The translations under genes and the position numbers were made by a program. Under the pieces are notes generated by a model that was not told the origin of the DNA, ran no database searches, and saw only the letters and a program-made list of their open reading frames with translations. 64,000 nucleotides of DNA from Campylobacterales bacterium (GTDB taxonomy: Bacteria > Campylobacterota > Campylobacteria > Campylobacterales > Sulfurimonadaceae): NCBI GenBank assembly GCA_026390165.1, contig JAPLGM010000018.1:62001-126000 (forward strand). The letters are read 5' to 3'. Below are positions 44,943 to 53,564 of this stretch, piece after piece. How positions within the stretch are numbered: the first letter of the stretch is position 1; the number at the start of each line of letters is the position of its first letter.

Positions 44943-45733
44943 TGGACCTCTTTTTGATTCATATTTGCTTGCAACGTATTCGAAATATTCATCAGTGAAA
45001 ACGTCACAATAAAGATCATCAATCCGGGGAAGAAACTTACCCACCACGCGATATCAATCACCTCTTTGCCTGAGCTTAGGATACTCCCCCAGCTCATTTG
45101 AGGGGCGGTAATACCAAGACCCAAAAATGAGAGTCCCGATTCCGCTAAAATTGCCCCCCCTACCCCAAACGTAAAACTGACCAAAACAATCGGTGCAAGT
45201 AAAGGGGCGTAATACTTGATCATGATTTTGAGAGGATGAACATGGGCAATGTGTAAAATACGGATAAACGGTTTAGAGGCAATAGCAAAACTCTCTGAAC
45301 GGATAAGGCGAGCTGTCCCCATCCATCCTGTAATGGAAATAATAAGAATAAGTACCCACATCGACGCATTGACGTAGCTAACGAGAGTAAGCAGTAAAAA
45401 GAGGGTAGGAAACGTGAGAAATAAATCAACGACAATAACAAAGAGCTTATCAAAGCCACCGCGAAGCAGTGCAGCACTCATCCCATAAAGCAATCCCACT
45501 AACGTGGCAAGAAGTGCACTAATAAAACCGATAATCAAAGAGACTTGTCCCCCCTCCATCAGCCGTGCTACCATATCACGCCCCAGTCTATCGGTACCCA
45601 ACCAATGAGAATAGGACGGGGGAAGTAAAATAGCATTTGTATCCAACGCACTTGGATCAACACCATAAAAAATCGAACCAAAAAATGAAAAGAAGAGAAC
45701 AGACGTCAATAAAAGGACGCTCAATCGGAACAT
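44939..45733 (-). CDS. Solo ABC-transporter permease, OppC/DppC type
   Basis: A 264-residue inner-membrane permease with about six spans. It carries HWLGTDRLGRDMVARLMEG (the N-terminal DppC/OppC signature) and the EAA-loop region TGWMGTARLIRSESFAIASKPFIRILHIAHVHPLKIM. Normally such a subunit works with a DppB-type permease, two ATPases and a binding protein, none of which is here. Its ATG shares a base with the flgK stop (TAATG), so it is translated with the flagellar genes. Confidence 0.85.
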   Translation of the reverse strand: MFRLSVLLLTSVLFFSFFGSIFYGVDPSALDTNAILLPPSYSHWLGTDRLGRDMVARLMEGGQVSLIIGFISALLATLVGLLYGMSAALLRGGFDKLFVIVVDLFLTFPTLFLLLTLVSYVNASMWVLILIISITGWMGTARLIRSESFAIASKPFIRILHIAHVHPLKIMIKYYAPLLAPIVLVSFTFGVGGAILAESGLSFLGLGITAPQMSWGSILSSGKEVIDIAWWVSFFPGLMIFIVTFSLMNISNTLQANMNQKEVH

Positions 45734-47601
45734 TACGACTTAATGCCCAAAAGGGTGGTCATCATCTGATCAATAGTACTAATCACTTTTGCCGCCGCAC
45801 CGTACGAGGTTTGATAACGGATGAGATTTGCCATCTCTTCATCGATATTCACTTTGCTCACGGAATCTTGTTCTTGCTGTATAGCGTTAAATTGTGCAGT
45901 AATAGCATCGTTATTTGATATTACCGCATTCGTTTTTGTTCCAACTTTGGTCACTAATGAATCGAAATAGCCATAAGCCGTATCACTGTTAGTGGTCAAT
46001 CCACTTTTAAAATCAATTGAATTAAATTGTAACCCTACCATATCCAAGGCTAGCTGACCATCTCCATTTGCTGGCGACTTATACCCTTTAATTTGCGTTT
46101 GATCACTCTCTAAGCTTAAATTTAACGCTATATCTTTAGCACCTGAACCATCTAAAAATCGGTTAATCCCCGTTACCCCTGCAAAATTTGTTCCGTTATC
46201 TTCAATCGCAAAAGTAATCCCTTGCGATGCGAAAGCATTTGATACACTAAGACTCAACACATTAGGTGAAGTGCTAAAACTTGGTGTAAGAATATTACCA
46301 ATATCATTGAGTGCATTGTTATCAGAATTGTCATCTTTGAGTGCTTTAAGTTGTCCAACAATACTGTTAGGGGTTCCATTAGGAAGAAGATTAGTGGAAT
46401 CCGCATTGTCCATCACCGTACTTGCATTGATGGTAATAGCACGTCGTGCTGTTTCTTTCCCACTTATATCGTAGGTTACCACATTAAATGTTCCCGCTTT
46501 GAAGTTTTCACCCGATCCTAAAAGAGATTGCGTATCGGTAAAAGAGAGGAGATTGGAATCCATTTTATCGGTAGCACTCTGGGCATAAATACTATTTGTT
46601 GATTCAATTAACCCTTTTGCAAACGTATCCATATTGTTAAGGGTCTCTTGTAAAAAGCCATCTTGCAGTACTCCATCCGAACCAATATTTGATCCGCGAA
46701 GCTCCAGTAATGCCCCTACTTTCCCCCCTGTAATACTAGTTGCCATTGGAATTTTAACCCCGTCTTGACGTTCATAATAAAGGTCATTATATCCACTTGG
46801 ATTTTTTGTGCTGTCCATCCCTATTGGATGAAAAGTCGCACCATCTACAATATTGAATCCACCCGCTTGAATCGTATAACTTCCATTTTCAATGGCGATA
46901 TTACTATCAATAGCATTATTAGTTTGAATCTGACCCGTCATTACTTTAGACCCGATTAGTTTCGACATCGACAGCTCAAGCTGACTGCGTTGATCCCGCA
47001 AATCATTCGCGTTATTCCCACCCCCTGCTTCTGCTTGATTGATCGACTTGTTAATATTAGCAATTTGAGAACCTATCCGATTCACTTCATCAATATTGAC
47101 ACCTAGTTGAGTATTAACTGAGTCTTGCAAACCTGAAATTTGGCTCCGCGTTTGATTGATATGATCTGAGAGCGTTTGTGTTTTTTGCGCTAAATCAACT
47201 TTCAGTGCCGTATTACTTGGATTATTGGAAAACGATTGCCACGAATCGAAATAACTTTGCAGATCATGTTTAATCCCTACATTCTGAATATCAGGAAAGT
47301 AGGTGGAAAGCTCTTGAAGATTACTCTTCAATGTATCCGAATTCTCTTTATTTTGGGCGGTCTTCGTGTAACGATCAAAGACAAATTGATCAAAAATACG
47401 GGCTATTTGCGCGACTTGTGTCCCGTTGCCAAGCGAACCAAACGTACTGTTAGCAGTCATCGCAGCAGTGGTCACAACACGTTGTCTGCTGTACCCTGCC
47501 GTTTCGGAATTGGAAATATTATGCCCTGTAGTCTCAATAGCAGCTTGTGCCGCATTAAGTCCGCTGTAACCAATATGGAGTGCATTAAAAATTGATCCCA
47601 T
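45733..47601 (-). CDS. flgK: Flagellar hook-associated protein 1 (FlgK)
   Basis: A 622-residue junction protein between hook and filament. The N-terminus (FNALHIGYSGLNAAQAAIETTGHNISNSETAGYSRQRVV) and C-terminus (DEEMANLIRYQTSYGAAAKVISTIDQMMTTLLGI) are the family's coiled-coil ends; the middle is the variable surface domain. It follows the FlgN-like chaperone gene by one base in the flgM-flgN-flgK operon, a late flagellar class driven by sigma28 here. Confidence 0.96.
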   Translation of the reverse strand: MGSIFNALHIGYSGLNAAQAAIETTGHNISNSETAGYSRQRVVTTAAMTANSTFGSLGNGTQVAQIARIFDQFVFDRYTKTAQNKENSDTLKSNLQELSTYFPDIQNVGIKHDLQSYFDSWQSFSNNPSNTALKVDLAQKTQTLSDHINQTRSQISGLQDSVNTQLGVNIDEVNRIGSQIANINKSINQAEAGGGNNANDLRDQRSQLELSMSKLIGSKVMTGQIQTNNAIDSNIAIENGSYTIQAGGFNIVDGATFHPIGMDSTKNPSGYNDLYYERQDGVKIPMATSITGGKVGALLELRGSNIGSDGVLQDGFLQETLNNMDTFAKGLIESTNSIYAQSATDKMDSNLLSFTDTQSLLGSGENFKAGTFNVVTYDISGKETARRAITINASTVMDNADSTNLLPNGTPNSIVGQLKALKDDNSDNNALNDIGNILTPSFSTSPNVLSLSVSNAFASQGITFAIEDNGTNFAGVTGINRFLDGSGAKDIALNLSLESDQTQIKGYKSPANGDGQLALDMVGLQFNSIDFKSGLTTNSDTAYGYFDSLVTKVGTKTNAVISNNDAITAQFNAIQQEQDSVSKVNIDEEMANLIRYQTSYGAAAKVISTIDQMMTTLLGIKS

Positions 47602-47602
47602 C

Positions 47603-48031
47603 TTAGACTCTTACTTCCAAAAATGATGTTCGACTTGAAGTACTGCGGTTATACCCATCCATTTGTGTAGGAAGAATTTTCTCTAGCAGCGTATTAAAAA
47701 ATGCCCCGACGCTCAAAACCATTTTTGCGTATTGTTGATTCACCTGACGTAATGTTGCGAGTCGTTCTTTAAAAATATCGAGTTGTTGATGTTGTTCGTT
47801 GTCCAAAAGTTCTGAAAGAGGCATAGAAGGGTTATTAGCAATAAGTTTTCCAATTTCATGGTCAATCATCGCTTTTTTATTTTCAAAACTTTTAATTCTC
47901 TCCTCTTTGATACTCAAACGCTCAAATTGAGGATTGTGTTCCGCCCGTTTGATATTTTCAATATCTTCAAGCGAAAGCGCTATTAACGTATCCAATTCTT
48001 TAATTGCACTTTGCAGTTGGAAAGACAACAT
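47603..48031 (-). CDS. FlgN-like flagellar export chaperone (putative)
   Basis: A 142-residue, mostly helical protein (LQSAIKELDTLIALSLEDIENIKRAEHNPQFERLSIKEERIKSFENKKAMIDHEIGKLI). Length, helix content and position between flgM and flgK fit FlgN, the export chaperone of FlgK/FlgL. Sequence signatures of FlgN are weak, so the call rests largely on context. Confidence 0.75.
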   Translation of the reverse strand: MLSFQLQSAIKELDTLIALSLEDIENIKRAEHNPQFERLSIKEERIKSFENKKAMIDHEIGKLIANNPSMPLSELLDNEQHQQLDIFKERLATLRQVNQQYAKMVLSVGAFFNTLLEKILPTQMDGYNRSTSSRTSFLEVRV

Positions 48032-48049
48032 CGTAAACTCCTATCTAAT

Positions 48050-48256
48050 TCATGTTAACTCGTGAGCGATACGCTTGGCTAACGATTCTATATTGACCCG
48101 ATACGTTCCACTCTCAATTGAGTTTTTAAGCTCATCAATTCGGCTTGTATCACCTTGTTTACTCAATGTTTGTGAGGATTTCTCCTGATCTTTCACTTTT
48201 AGTGGCTGATCTTGATATGCCCCTCTTATCATTGAGCTGTTAACGCTTGAAATCAT
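48050..48256 (-). CDS. flgM: Anti-sigma28 factor FlgM
   Basis: A 68-residue FlgM, short as in Campylobacterota. The C-terminal half (DTSRIDELKNSIESGTYRVNIESLAKRIAHEL) is the sigma28-binding region. It holds FliA inactive until hook completion. It is the first gene after a near-perfect sigma28 promoter, giving negative autoregulation, and is followed by flgN-like and flgK. Confidence 0.93.
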   Translation of the reverse strand: MISSVNSSMIRGAYQDQPLKVKDQEKSSQTLSKQGDTSRIDELKNSIESGTYRVNIESLAKRIAHELT

Positions 48257-48298
48257 TCTATATCCTTATCTTTCCTGCTTATAATATTTATAGTAACA

Positions 48299-48325
48299 CT
48301 ATCGGCAAAAATGATAATTTTTTTA
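48299..48325 (-). promoter_or_regulatory. Sigma28 (FliA) promoter of flgM-flgN-flgK
   Basis: On the minus strand: TAAA (48325-48322), 15 bases, then GCCGATAG (48306-48299). This is the FliA consensus TAAA-N15-GCCGATAA with one mismatch. The -35 overlaps the flgJ stop codon. The flgM ATG is 43 bases downstream. Confidence 0.85.
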
Positions 48326-48607
48326 ATCTTTTACCTCTTTTTGTTTCAGGTGTTCAAACAACATTTGAGAAAATCCAAATCCCCCTGCACTGACAGTGGA
48401 GAGTTCTTCACGGTACATCGATTTAAAAATTTTATCTCCTGGATCATTGGTATTGAAAACATTTTTTTCGTCTTTCATTGCTTCATCCAACATCATTTTG
48501 ACAATAATGGATTCAAACTGATCCGTTTTTTCCCGTAACAACTTATCCCCATCTTTCGTTCCAATAGTGGGAGTTTGCTTTTGATAGGTGAGGGGTGAAA
48601 TTTCCAT
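48323..48607 (-). CDS. flgJ: Rod-binding protein FlgJ (N-terminal domain only)
   Basis: A 94-residue protein corresponding to the rod-capping domain of FlgJ (LREKTDQFESIIVKMMLDEAMKDE, then DPGDKIFKSMYREELSTVSAGGFGFSQML). The muramidase domain of enteric FlgJ is absent, as is normal in Campylobacterota. It abuts flgI with a shared base and is followed by the flgM promoter. Confidence 0.9.
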   Translation of the reverse strand: MEISPLTYQKQTPTIGTKDGDKLLREKTDQFESIIVKMMLDEAMKDEKNVFNTNDPGDKIFKSMYREELSTVSAGGFGFSQMLFEHLKQKEVKD

Positions 48608-49653
48608 TAGATGACCTCCAGTTCTGCCGAGATAGCTCCCGCACTCTTCATTGCTTGAAAAATAGAGATCATCGCTTTGGGAGTTGCACCTAGTTTTTGA
48701 AGTGATCGGGCAAGATTGGCAACGGTCGTTGTCCCTTTTTGGGTATAGACTTCATTTTGATTAAGCCCAATCACCAATGATTTGTCCATAGCGACAGCAC
48801 CTGCTGGCTGGCTCACTACATCTTGAGCGAGTATCTTGATGGTAATATCTCCCTGCGTAATCATAACAGGCTTGATTTCAATATCAACCCCCGCTACAAT
48901 TGTCCCTGTACGCTCATTGATAATAATTTTTTGTTCTTGTACATAATCAATACCAAGGTTCTCAACATCCGCAATAAATTCAACCATACTTTTGTTTTTC
49001 GGACGTTTCAAAATAATCGTACGAGAATCAATCGCATTGGAGGTATCCGTTCCATAACGGCTATTGATAGAGTTTTGGATCGCCAACGCATTCGCAAAAT
49101 TGGACATTTTAAGAGAGAGGGTGACTGTCTCCTTGTGAGCAAGATCATCGGCGATTTCACGCTCCACCAAACCGCCCCCATAAACCATCCCCGCAGTTGG
49201 GTGAGAATCTGCCCCAGCCCCTTTTTCATTTTTTCCACCGATACTCACGGGACCTTGCGCTAGTGCGTATATCTTGCCATCCACACCCTTTAGAGGAGTC
49301 ATAAGTAATGTCCCCCCCTCTAAAGATTTAGCATCACCAATAGAGGATACTGTCACATCAAACGCATCTCCCTGACGGGCGAAGGGGGCAAATTTAGCCG
49401 TTACAACAACTGCCGCGACATTTTTGGATTTTATATCAGTGGGAAGCATATCAATATTCATCGCTTTAAGCATATTAGCAATGGATTGAAGGGTAAATTT
49501 TGAAGTAGTACCGTCCCCAGTTTTTTTCAAACCGACAACAAGAGAATATCCGATAATTTGATTGTCACGTACCCCAACAATATTGGCGACCTCATTAATA
49601 CGTGTTGCGTGTAATGAGACGATAAGAGCACATAAAAGAGCTAACTTTTTCAT
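48607..49653 (-). CDS. flgI: Flagellar P-ring protein FlgI
   Basis: A 348-residue periplasmic ring protein. A Sec signal peptide (1-16) is followed by RINEVANIVGVRDNQIIGYSLVVGLKKTGD-type motifs, PLKGVDGKIYALAQGPVSIGG and the C-terminal LVIGLNQNEVYTQKGTTTVANLARSLQKLG. It forms the peptidoglycan-level bushing around the rod. It is preceded by a sigma54-type promoter and starts the flgI-flgJ unit. Confidence 0.96.
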   Translation of the reverse strand: MKKLALLCALIVSLHATRINEVANIVGVRDNQIIGYSLVVGLKKTGDGTTSKFTLQSIANMLKAMNIDMLPTDIKSKNVAAVVVTAKFAPFARQGDAFDVTVSSIGDAKSLEGGTLLMTPLKGVDGKIYALAQGPVSIGGKNEKGAGADSHPTAGMVYGGGLVEREIADDLAHKETVTLSLKMSNFANALAIQNSINSRYGTDTSNAIDSRTIILKRPKNKSMVEFIADVENLGIDYVQEQKIIINERTGTIVAGVDIEIKPVMITQGDITIKILAQDVVSQPAGAVAMDKSLVIGLNQNEVYTQKGTTTVANLARSLQKLGATPKAMISIFQAMKSAGAISAELEVI

Positions 49654-49680
49654 TCAAATCCTTTGAAACTATAAAGGATA

Positions 49681-49698
49681 AAGCAAAAGTCATTCCAA
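49681..49698 (-). promoter_or_regulatory. Sigma54-type promoter of flgI-flgJ
   Basis: The minus strand reads ttggaatgacttttgctt: GG and GC are exactly 10 bases apart, in the GGAA...TTGCTT form. It lies about 30 bases ahead of the flgI ATG, just after the rsmD stop. Confidence 0.75.
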
Positions 49699-49702
49699 TT
49701 TT

Positions 49703-50290
49703 TTAGGCGTAGTAGCTTAGAGTGGTTTTTCCAAATTTTTTGGCTTTTATTTGTTTAAATTCCCCTATCATTTCGGGTAATTCAAGTCCGCTCATATGTT
49801 CGATGACGATCAAACGAACCGAGTTCAAAGACAACGAAGCAATAAGAGCAAGTGTTTTTTGGTAAATATCTTCCATCCCCTCTCGAATCGAAAAGGGGGG
49901 GTCAATATAGAAAAAAGCACTCTCTTTCAATCCTTCCAGCTTTTTTTGCACCTGAGATATCGTTGCAAAACTATTTCCTTCAATCACTTCACACGCCCGT
50001 GGATCCGTTTGGGCAATATTTTCGCGTAACGCTTTTATCGCATCGCGATCTTTCTCCATAAAAATTACTTTTTTCGCCCCACGACTGAGGGCTTCAAGAC
50101 CAATTGATCCACTCCCTGAAAAAACTTCCACCACGATCGAATCAATCACATCGAACTGAATGGTATTAAAAAATGACTCTACAACAATCATTTTCGAACT
50201 GCGTGTCGTCTCTTTAGAAGGGAGTTTTAAACTCTTCCCTTTAAATTTTCCCGCAACAATTTTTTTGGTTAATAGTGAATTATTTTTCAT
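49703..50290 (-). CDS. rsmD: 16S rRNA (guanine(966)-N2)-methyltransferase RsmD
   Basis: A 195-residue SAM-dependent methyltransferase. It has the KIVAGKFKGKSLKLP opening, the SAM-binding VVEVFSGSGSIGLEALSRGA, and the catalytic FYIDPPF. The length and motif order match RsmD. It overlaps the upstream unknown gene by 11 bases. Confidence 0.92.
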   Translation of the reverse strand: MKNNSLLTKKIVAGKFKGKSLKLPSKETTRSSKMIVVESFFNTIQFDVIDSIVVEVFSGSGSIGLEALSRGAKKVIFMEKDRDAIKALRENIAQTDPRACEVIEGNSFATISQVQKKLEGLKESAFFYIDPPFSIREGMEDIYQKTLALIASLSLNSVRLIVIEHMSGLELPEMIGEFKQIKAKKFGKTTLSYYA

Positions 50291-50663
50291 AAAATGCCTT
50301 TATCGCTTTGAGAATATTTGCTTGATACTCTTGTGTTAGCTTTTCAATATGACGCTCCAAAATGTCAGAACTCACTTTTTCTTCAATCTCGTCGTGCGAA
50401 ACACTACACTCATTGATGAGAATTTCATCTTTAGTGAGATTAATTTTTTCTTGTAACCTTCGAAACAGCTCCCCTTTGGAAAAAGGTTTTAATAAATCAA
50501 CATCACCGGACGTTCCGATGAGTAACGATAACCGCTTGTCATGAGGAACAATATGATCACGAACGACAATGTCACAATGACGAAGTGAACCTAAATGCCC
50601 CTCCAAAAAAAGTTCCAAGGAGCGTTGCAATAAGGGGGATTCACACTGAATGGCTACCTTCAT
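50280..50663 (-). CDS. Conserved protein of unknown function
   Basis: A 127-residue soluble protein. It begins MKVAIQCESPLLQRSLELFLEGHLG and contains LSLLIGTSGDVDLLKPFSKGEL, somewhat like an atypical receiver fold without phosphorylation residues. The C-terminal 40 residues are helical. It overlaps both neighbours (exonuclease upstream by 4 bases, rsmD downstream by 11), so it is translated with them. I do not recognise a family. Confidence 0.7.
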   Translation of the reverse strand: MKVAIQCESPLLQRSLELFLEGHLGSLRHCDIVVRDHIVPHDKRLSLLIGTSGDVDLLKPFSKGELFRRLQEKINLTKDEILINECSVSHDEIEEKVSSDILERHIEKLTQEYQANILKAIKAFYEK

Positions 50664-51364
50664 GGGATGCTCCGTAGATAATATTCGATACTATAACGCA
50701 AATCCTCATCCATGTCCATCAAACTCCCTAGCATCCATTGTAAATACATGGGATCCTTAAGGGCAACGGTTTCGATCCGCTTTTTGGCGTATTTTCCAAA
50801 AGGGAGCTTGGAGAGTAACAAACGGCTTTTGGAAAGAGAAATCAACTCCTCTTCATCCGCCAAATCCAATAAATACTCATAAATCATCTTCGCATGCAAC
50901 GCATCACTAAGGGCGTGATGAGGAAAAATCTCCACGCCATGTTCATCGAAAAATTCCACTTCGGTACGATACAGCTTCAGTTCATAGCGTAAAAACTGCA
51001 AACTGTACCCATCCAAATCATCCATCAATGCCTTGGAACATTTAAGGGTATCAATGACCTCTCCTTGCCATGTTACCCCCTCTTTTTGCAGCATTGCCAA
51101 ATCAAACGGGGCATTATGGGAGACCAGTACATTTTTAGCAGTATTCAACTCTTTAAGCTTGTTCTCACTTTGCGAAAGGGCAAAAATGGGAGCCTCTTTG
51201 AGCATCTCATTGGTGATATGATGAATGGCACTTGCATTGGGTGGAACTTTTTTAAGGGGATTAATCAACTCATAGTGAATATCATCATCACAGACAAAAC
51301 CAAGAGCACAAAGTCGATCACCTGTCTCTAACCCCGTTGTTTCACACTCTAAAAAAACCAACAT
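50660..51364 (-). CDS. DnaQ-like 3'-5' exonuclease (DEDDh family) with Glu at motif I
   Basis: A 234-residue protein from the ATG at 51364. Motif I is FLECETTGLE, so the usual first catalytic Asp is Glu (codon GAG); the second acid is kept. Motif II has SHNAPFDLAML and motif III HHALSDALHA, with the DEDDh His and Asp. The rest is an exonuclease-associated tail (PFGKYAKKRIETVALKDPMYLQWML), a segment also found in related RNase T/DnaQ-type proteins. The Asp-to-Glu swap may weaken metal binding. A longer frame to 51403 is possible but lies in the murA promoter region. Confidence 0.85.
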   Translation of the reverse strand: MLVFLECETTGLETGDRLCALGFVCDDDIHYELINPLKKVPPNASAIHHITNEMLKEAPIFALSQSENKLKELNTAKNVLVSHNAPFDLAMLQKEGVTWQGEVIDTLKCSKALMDDLDGYSLQFLRYELKLYRTEVEFFDEHGVEIFPHHALSDALHAKMIYEYLLDLADEEELISLSKSRLLLSKLPFGKYAKKRIETVALKDPMYLQWMLGSLMDMDEDLRYSIEYYLRSIP

Positions 51365-51408
51365 AGTAACTCGTTTCTCAAAATTACGTAATTTTAACAA
51401 CATTACCT

Positions 51409-51414
51409 TATAAT
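51409..51414 (+). promoter_or_regulatory. -10 element of the murA promoter
   Basis: A perfect tataat 28 bases ahead of the murA ATG, in the short gap to the divergent exonuclease gene. Confidence 0.6.
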
Positions 51415-51442
51415 AACGGACTTTTTTACTTTGGGAATTTTT

Positions 51443-52705
51443 ATGGACTATCTACGAATTCAAGGCCCTACAACACTAAGCGGAACCGTTACTATTTCGG
51501 GTGCAAAAAATGCGGCATTGCCCCTTATTACCCTTACATTATTGGCACATAACAAAGTGACCCTAAGTAACACCCCAGAAGTGGCAGACATCAAAACGCT
51601 CCTTAAACTTCTTGAAAATTTGGGTGCGACACAAACCCTTAACAATCATATTTTAGAGCTTGATACGTCAACGGTCAGTCACACCATGGCAAACTATGAC
51701 ATCGTTAAAACGATGCGTGCTTCTATCCTCGTCCTTGGACCTCTACTTGCCCGTTTCGGACATTGTGAAGTTTCTCTTCCAGGAGGATGCGCTATCGGTC
51801 AACGCCCTATTGATCTTCACCTCAAAGCGTTGGAACAAATGGGAGCTGAGATTACGATCCATGCAGGATATGTCAATGCTGTTGCTCCAAAAGGTCTTCA
51901 AGGCGCGCATATTATCTTCGATAAAATTACCGTAACAGGGACTGCCAATATCGTAATGGCAGCAGCACTAGCGCATGGAAAAACAGTGTTGGTTAACTGT
52001 GCCAAAGAGCCTGAAGTAGTACAGCTATGTGAAATTCTCCGTGACAGTGGTATTGATATTAGCGGAATCGGAAGTTCAGAGCTTACTATTATCGGTACAG
52101 GGGGAAAAACCATTGATATGGTCGATTTTGAGATTATCCCTGATCGGATTGAGGCTGGAACATATCTGTGCGCAGGAGCCATAACGGGCTCAACGATTAC
52201 ACTGGATAAAGTACGTCACGACCACCTCGATGCCGTAACAGCAAAACTGGAGCAAATGGGTTGTAAAATCGATATAACCGACACAACTATGACCATTCAC
52301 CCAGCGCAAAAACTCAAACATGTTCATGTTGTCACCCAAGAATATCCCGCATTTCCAACCGATATGCAAGCACAATTTTTAGCCCTTGCAACCCTTGCAA
52401 GCGGTACAAGCATTATTGAAGAGCGCTTGTTTGAAAATCGTTTCATGCACGTTAGTGAACTTCAACGTTTGGGAGCGGATGTTATGCTAAACGGGCATAC
52501 CGCTACTGTGATCGGTGAGACACCGCTTTTCGGAGCAGATGTTATGGCAACCGACTTACGGGCATCAAGTGCTCTTGTCCTTGCAGCCATGGCAGCAGAG
52601 GGGACGACAAACGTTCACCGTATTTATCATTTGGATCGCGGATATGAAGATTTAGAGGGAAAATTACGCCTATTAGGGGCTAAAATTGAGAGATTGAAAG
52701 AGTAA
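51443..52705 (+). CDS. murA: UDP-N-acetylglucosamine 1-carboxyvinyltransferase
   Basis: A 420-residue enzyme for the first committed step of peptidoglycan synthesis, transferring enolpyruvate from PEP. Lys22 in SGAKNAALP and the catalytic Cys116 in [15 protein letters not shown] are present; Cys here predicts fosfomycin-sensitive chemistry. The ATG at 51443 (MDYLRI) is chosen over an upstream TTG at 51431. The Fic gene follows after 3 bases. Confidence 0.97.
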   Translation: MDYLRIQGPTTLSGTVTISGAKNAALPLITLTLLAHNKVTLSNTPEVADIKTLLKLLENLGATQTLNNHILELDTSTVSHTMANYDIVKTMRASILVLGPLLARFGHCEVSLPGGCAIGQRPIDLHLKALEQMGAEITIHAGYVNAVAPKGLQGAHIIFDKITVTGTANIVMAAALAHGKTVLVNCAKEPEVVQLCEILRDSGIDISGIGSSELTIIGTGGKTIDMVDFEIIPDRIEAGTYLCAGAITGSTITLDKVRHDHLDAVTAKLEQMGCKIDITDTTMTIHPAQKLKHVHVVTQEYPAFPTDMQAQFLALATLASGTSIIEERLFENRFMHVSELQRLGADVMLNGHTATVIGETPLFGADVMATDLRASSALVLAAMAAEGTTNVHRIYHLDRGYEDLEGKLRLLGAKIERLKE

Positions 52706-52708
52706 ATT

Positions 52709-53506
52709 TTGATACCTGAAAATACCCTCGAATCTTTAAGTAAAGCGCAAGCCAAAACACTCAAAGATCGACTAAAAATTGAATGGACCTATCGATCAAA
52801 TGCGATCGAGGGAAATACCATTTCATTGGGTGATACTGCTTTTATTATCGAACAAGGACTCACCATCAAAGGGAAGTCTATTGTCGAACACACCGATATC
52901 GTTGGACACGCTAAAGCAATCGATATTATTTATGAATTAATTACGAAAAACACCCTTAATCCAGACGATATTTTTCTTCTCCACAAAGCCGTTCAGACAG
53001 CCATTATTCTTGATATTATGTGCCCTATTAGTGAATACAAAGTCGAGCCAAATGGACGGTATATCAAAAAAAATGAAAAACTAGAACACGCTTATTATCC
53101 CATGCCAAACGACATGAACCACCTTATGGGACTTTTTTTCAAAGAGTTTGGTGACACGTCCAAACCCCTCACGACCTTTGATGAATGTGTTCAATCTTAT
53201 ACCGATATGCACATTGCTTTTAGCTCTATCCACCCTTTTTTCGATGGTAATGGTCGCCTAGCTCGCCTAGTAGCCAATATCCCTTTACTAAAAAACGGAT
53301 TTTTACCCATTATCATTAGCAACGAAGATAGACAAGAATACATCGAATTATTGTCTACCTATAATCTCAATGCTCCCGCGCTTGGGAGTACCTCATCGTC
53401 TCTCGTCGAAAAAAATAGCGATTATGACAGACTGTTGGTATTTTTTAAAGATCAGTATAAAAATAGTCAAATATTATTGGATGAGCTTAGAAATAGTAGG
53501 CAGTAA
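52709..53506 (+). CDS. Class II Fic-domain protein (putative AMP transferase)
   Basis: A 265-residue protein beginning at TTG 52709; no ATG is available before the essential N-terminal helix. The Fic core motif HPFFDGNGRLAR (175-186) is complete with the catalytic His175. The N-terminal helix carries SNAIEGN (30-36), the class II inhibitory motif whose Glu blocks ATP binding. So it is likely a self-inhibited AMPylase (or deAMPylase) acting on an unknown cytoplasmic target. It follows murA by 3 bases and is probably co-transcribed. It converges with purL. Confidence 0.88.
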   Translation: MIPENTLESLSKAQAKTLKDRLKIEWTYRSNAIEGNTISLGDTAFIIEQGLTIKGKSIVEHTDIVGHAKAIDIIYELITKNTLNPDDIFLLHKAVQTAIILDIMCPISEYKVEPNGRYIKKNEKLEHAYYPMPNDMNHLMGLFFKEFGDTSKPLTTFDECVQSYTDMHIAFSSIHPFFDGNGRLARLVANIPLLKNGFLPIIISNEDRQEYIELLSTYNLNAPALGSTSSSLVEKNSDYDRLLVFFKDQYKNSQILLDELRNSRQ

Positions 53507-53535
53507 ATTTTCTCTCGTTTGAGAATATGTTTTGG

Positions 53536-53556
53536 ATTCCGTGTCAAGCACGGAAT
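53536..53556. terminator. Palindromic hairpin between convergent fic and purL
   Basis: An 8-bp perfect stem (attccgtg with cacggaat, loop tcaag) sits in the 58-base gap between two convergent genes. The sequence ggattccgtgtcaagcacgg resembles a small dispersed palindromic unit common in several proteobacterial genomes. It probably stops transcription from both sides. Confidence 0.6.
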
Positions 53557-53564
53557 GACAGAGA

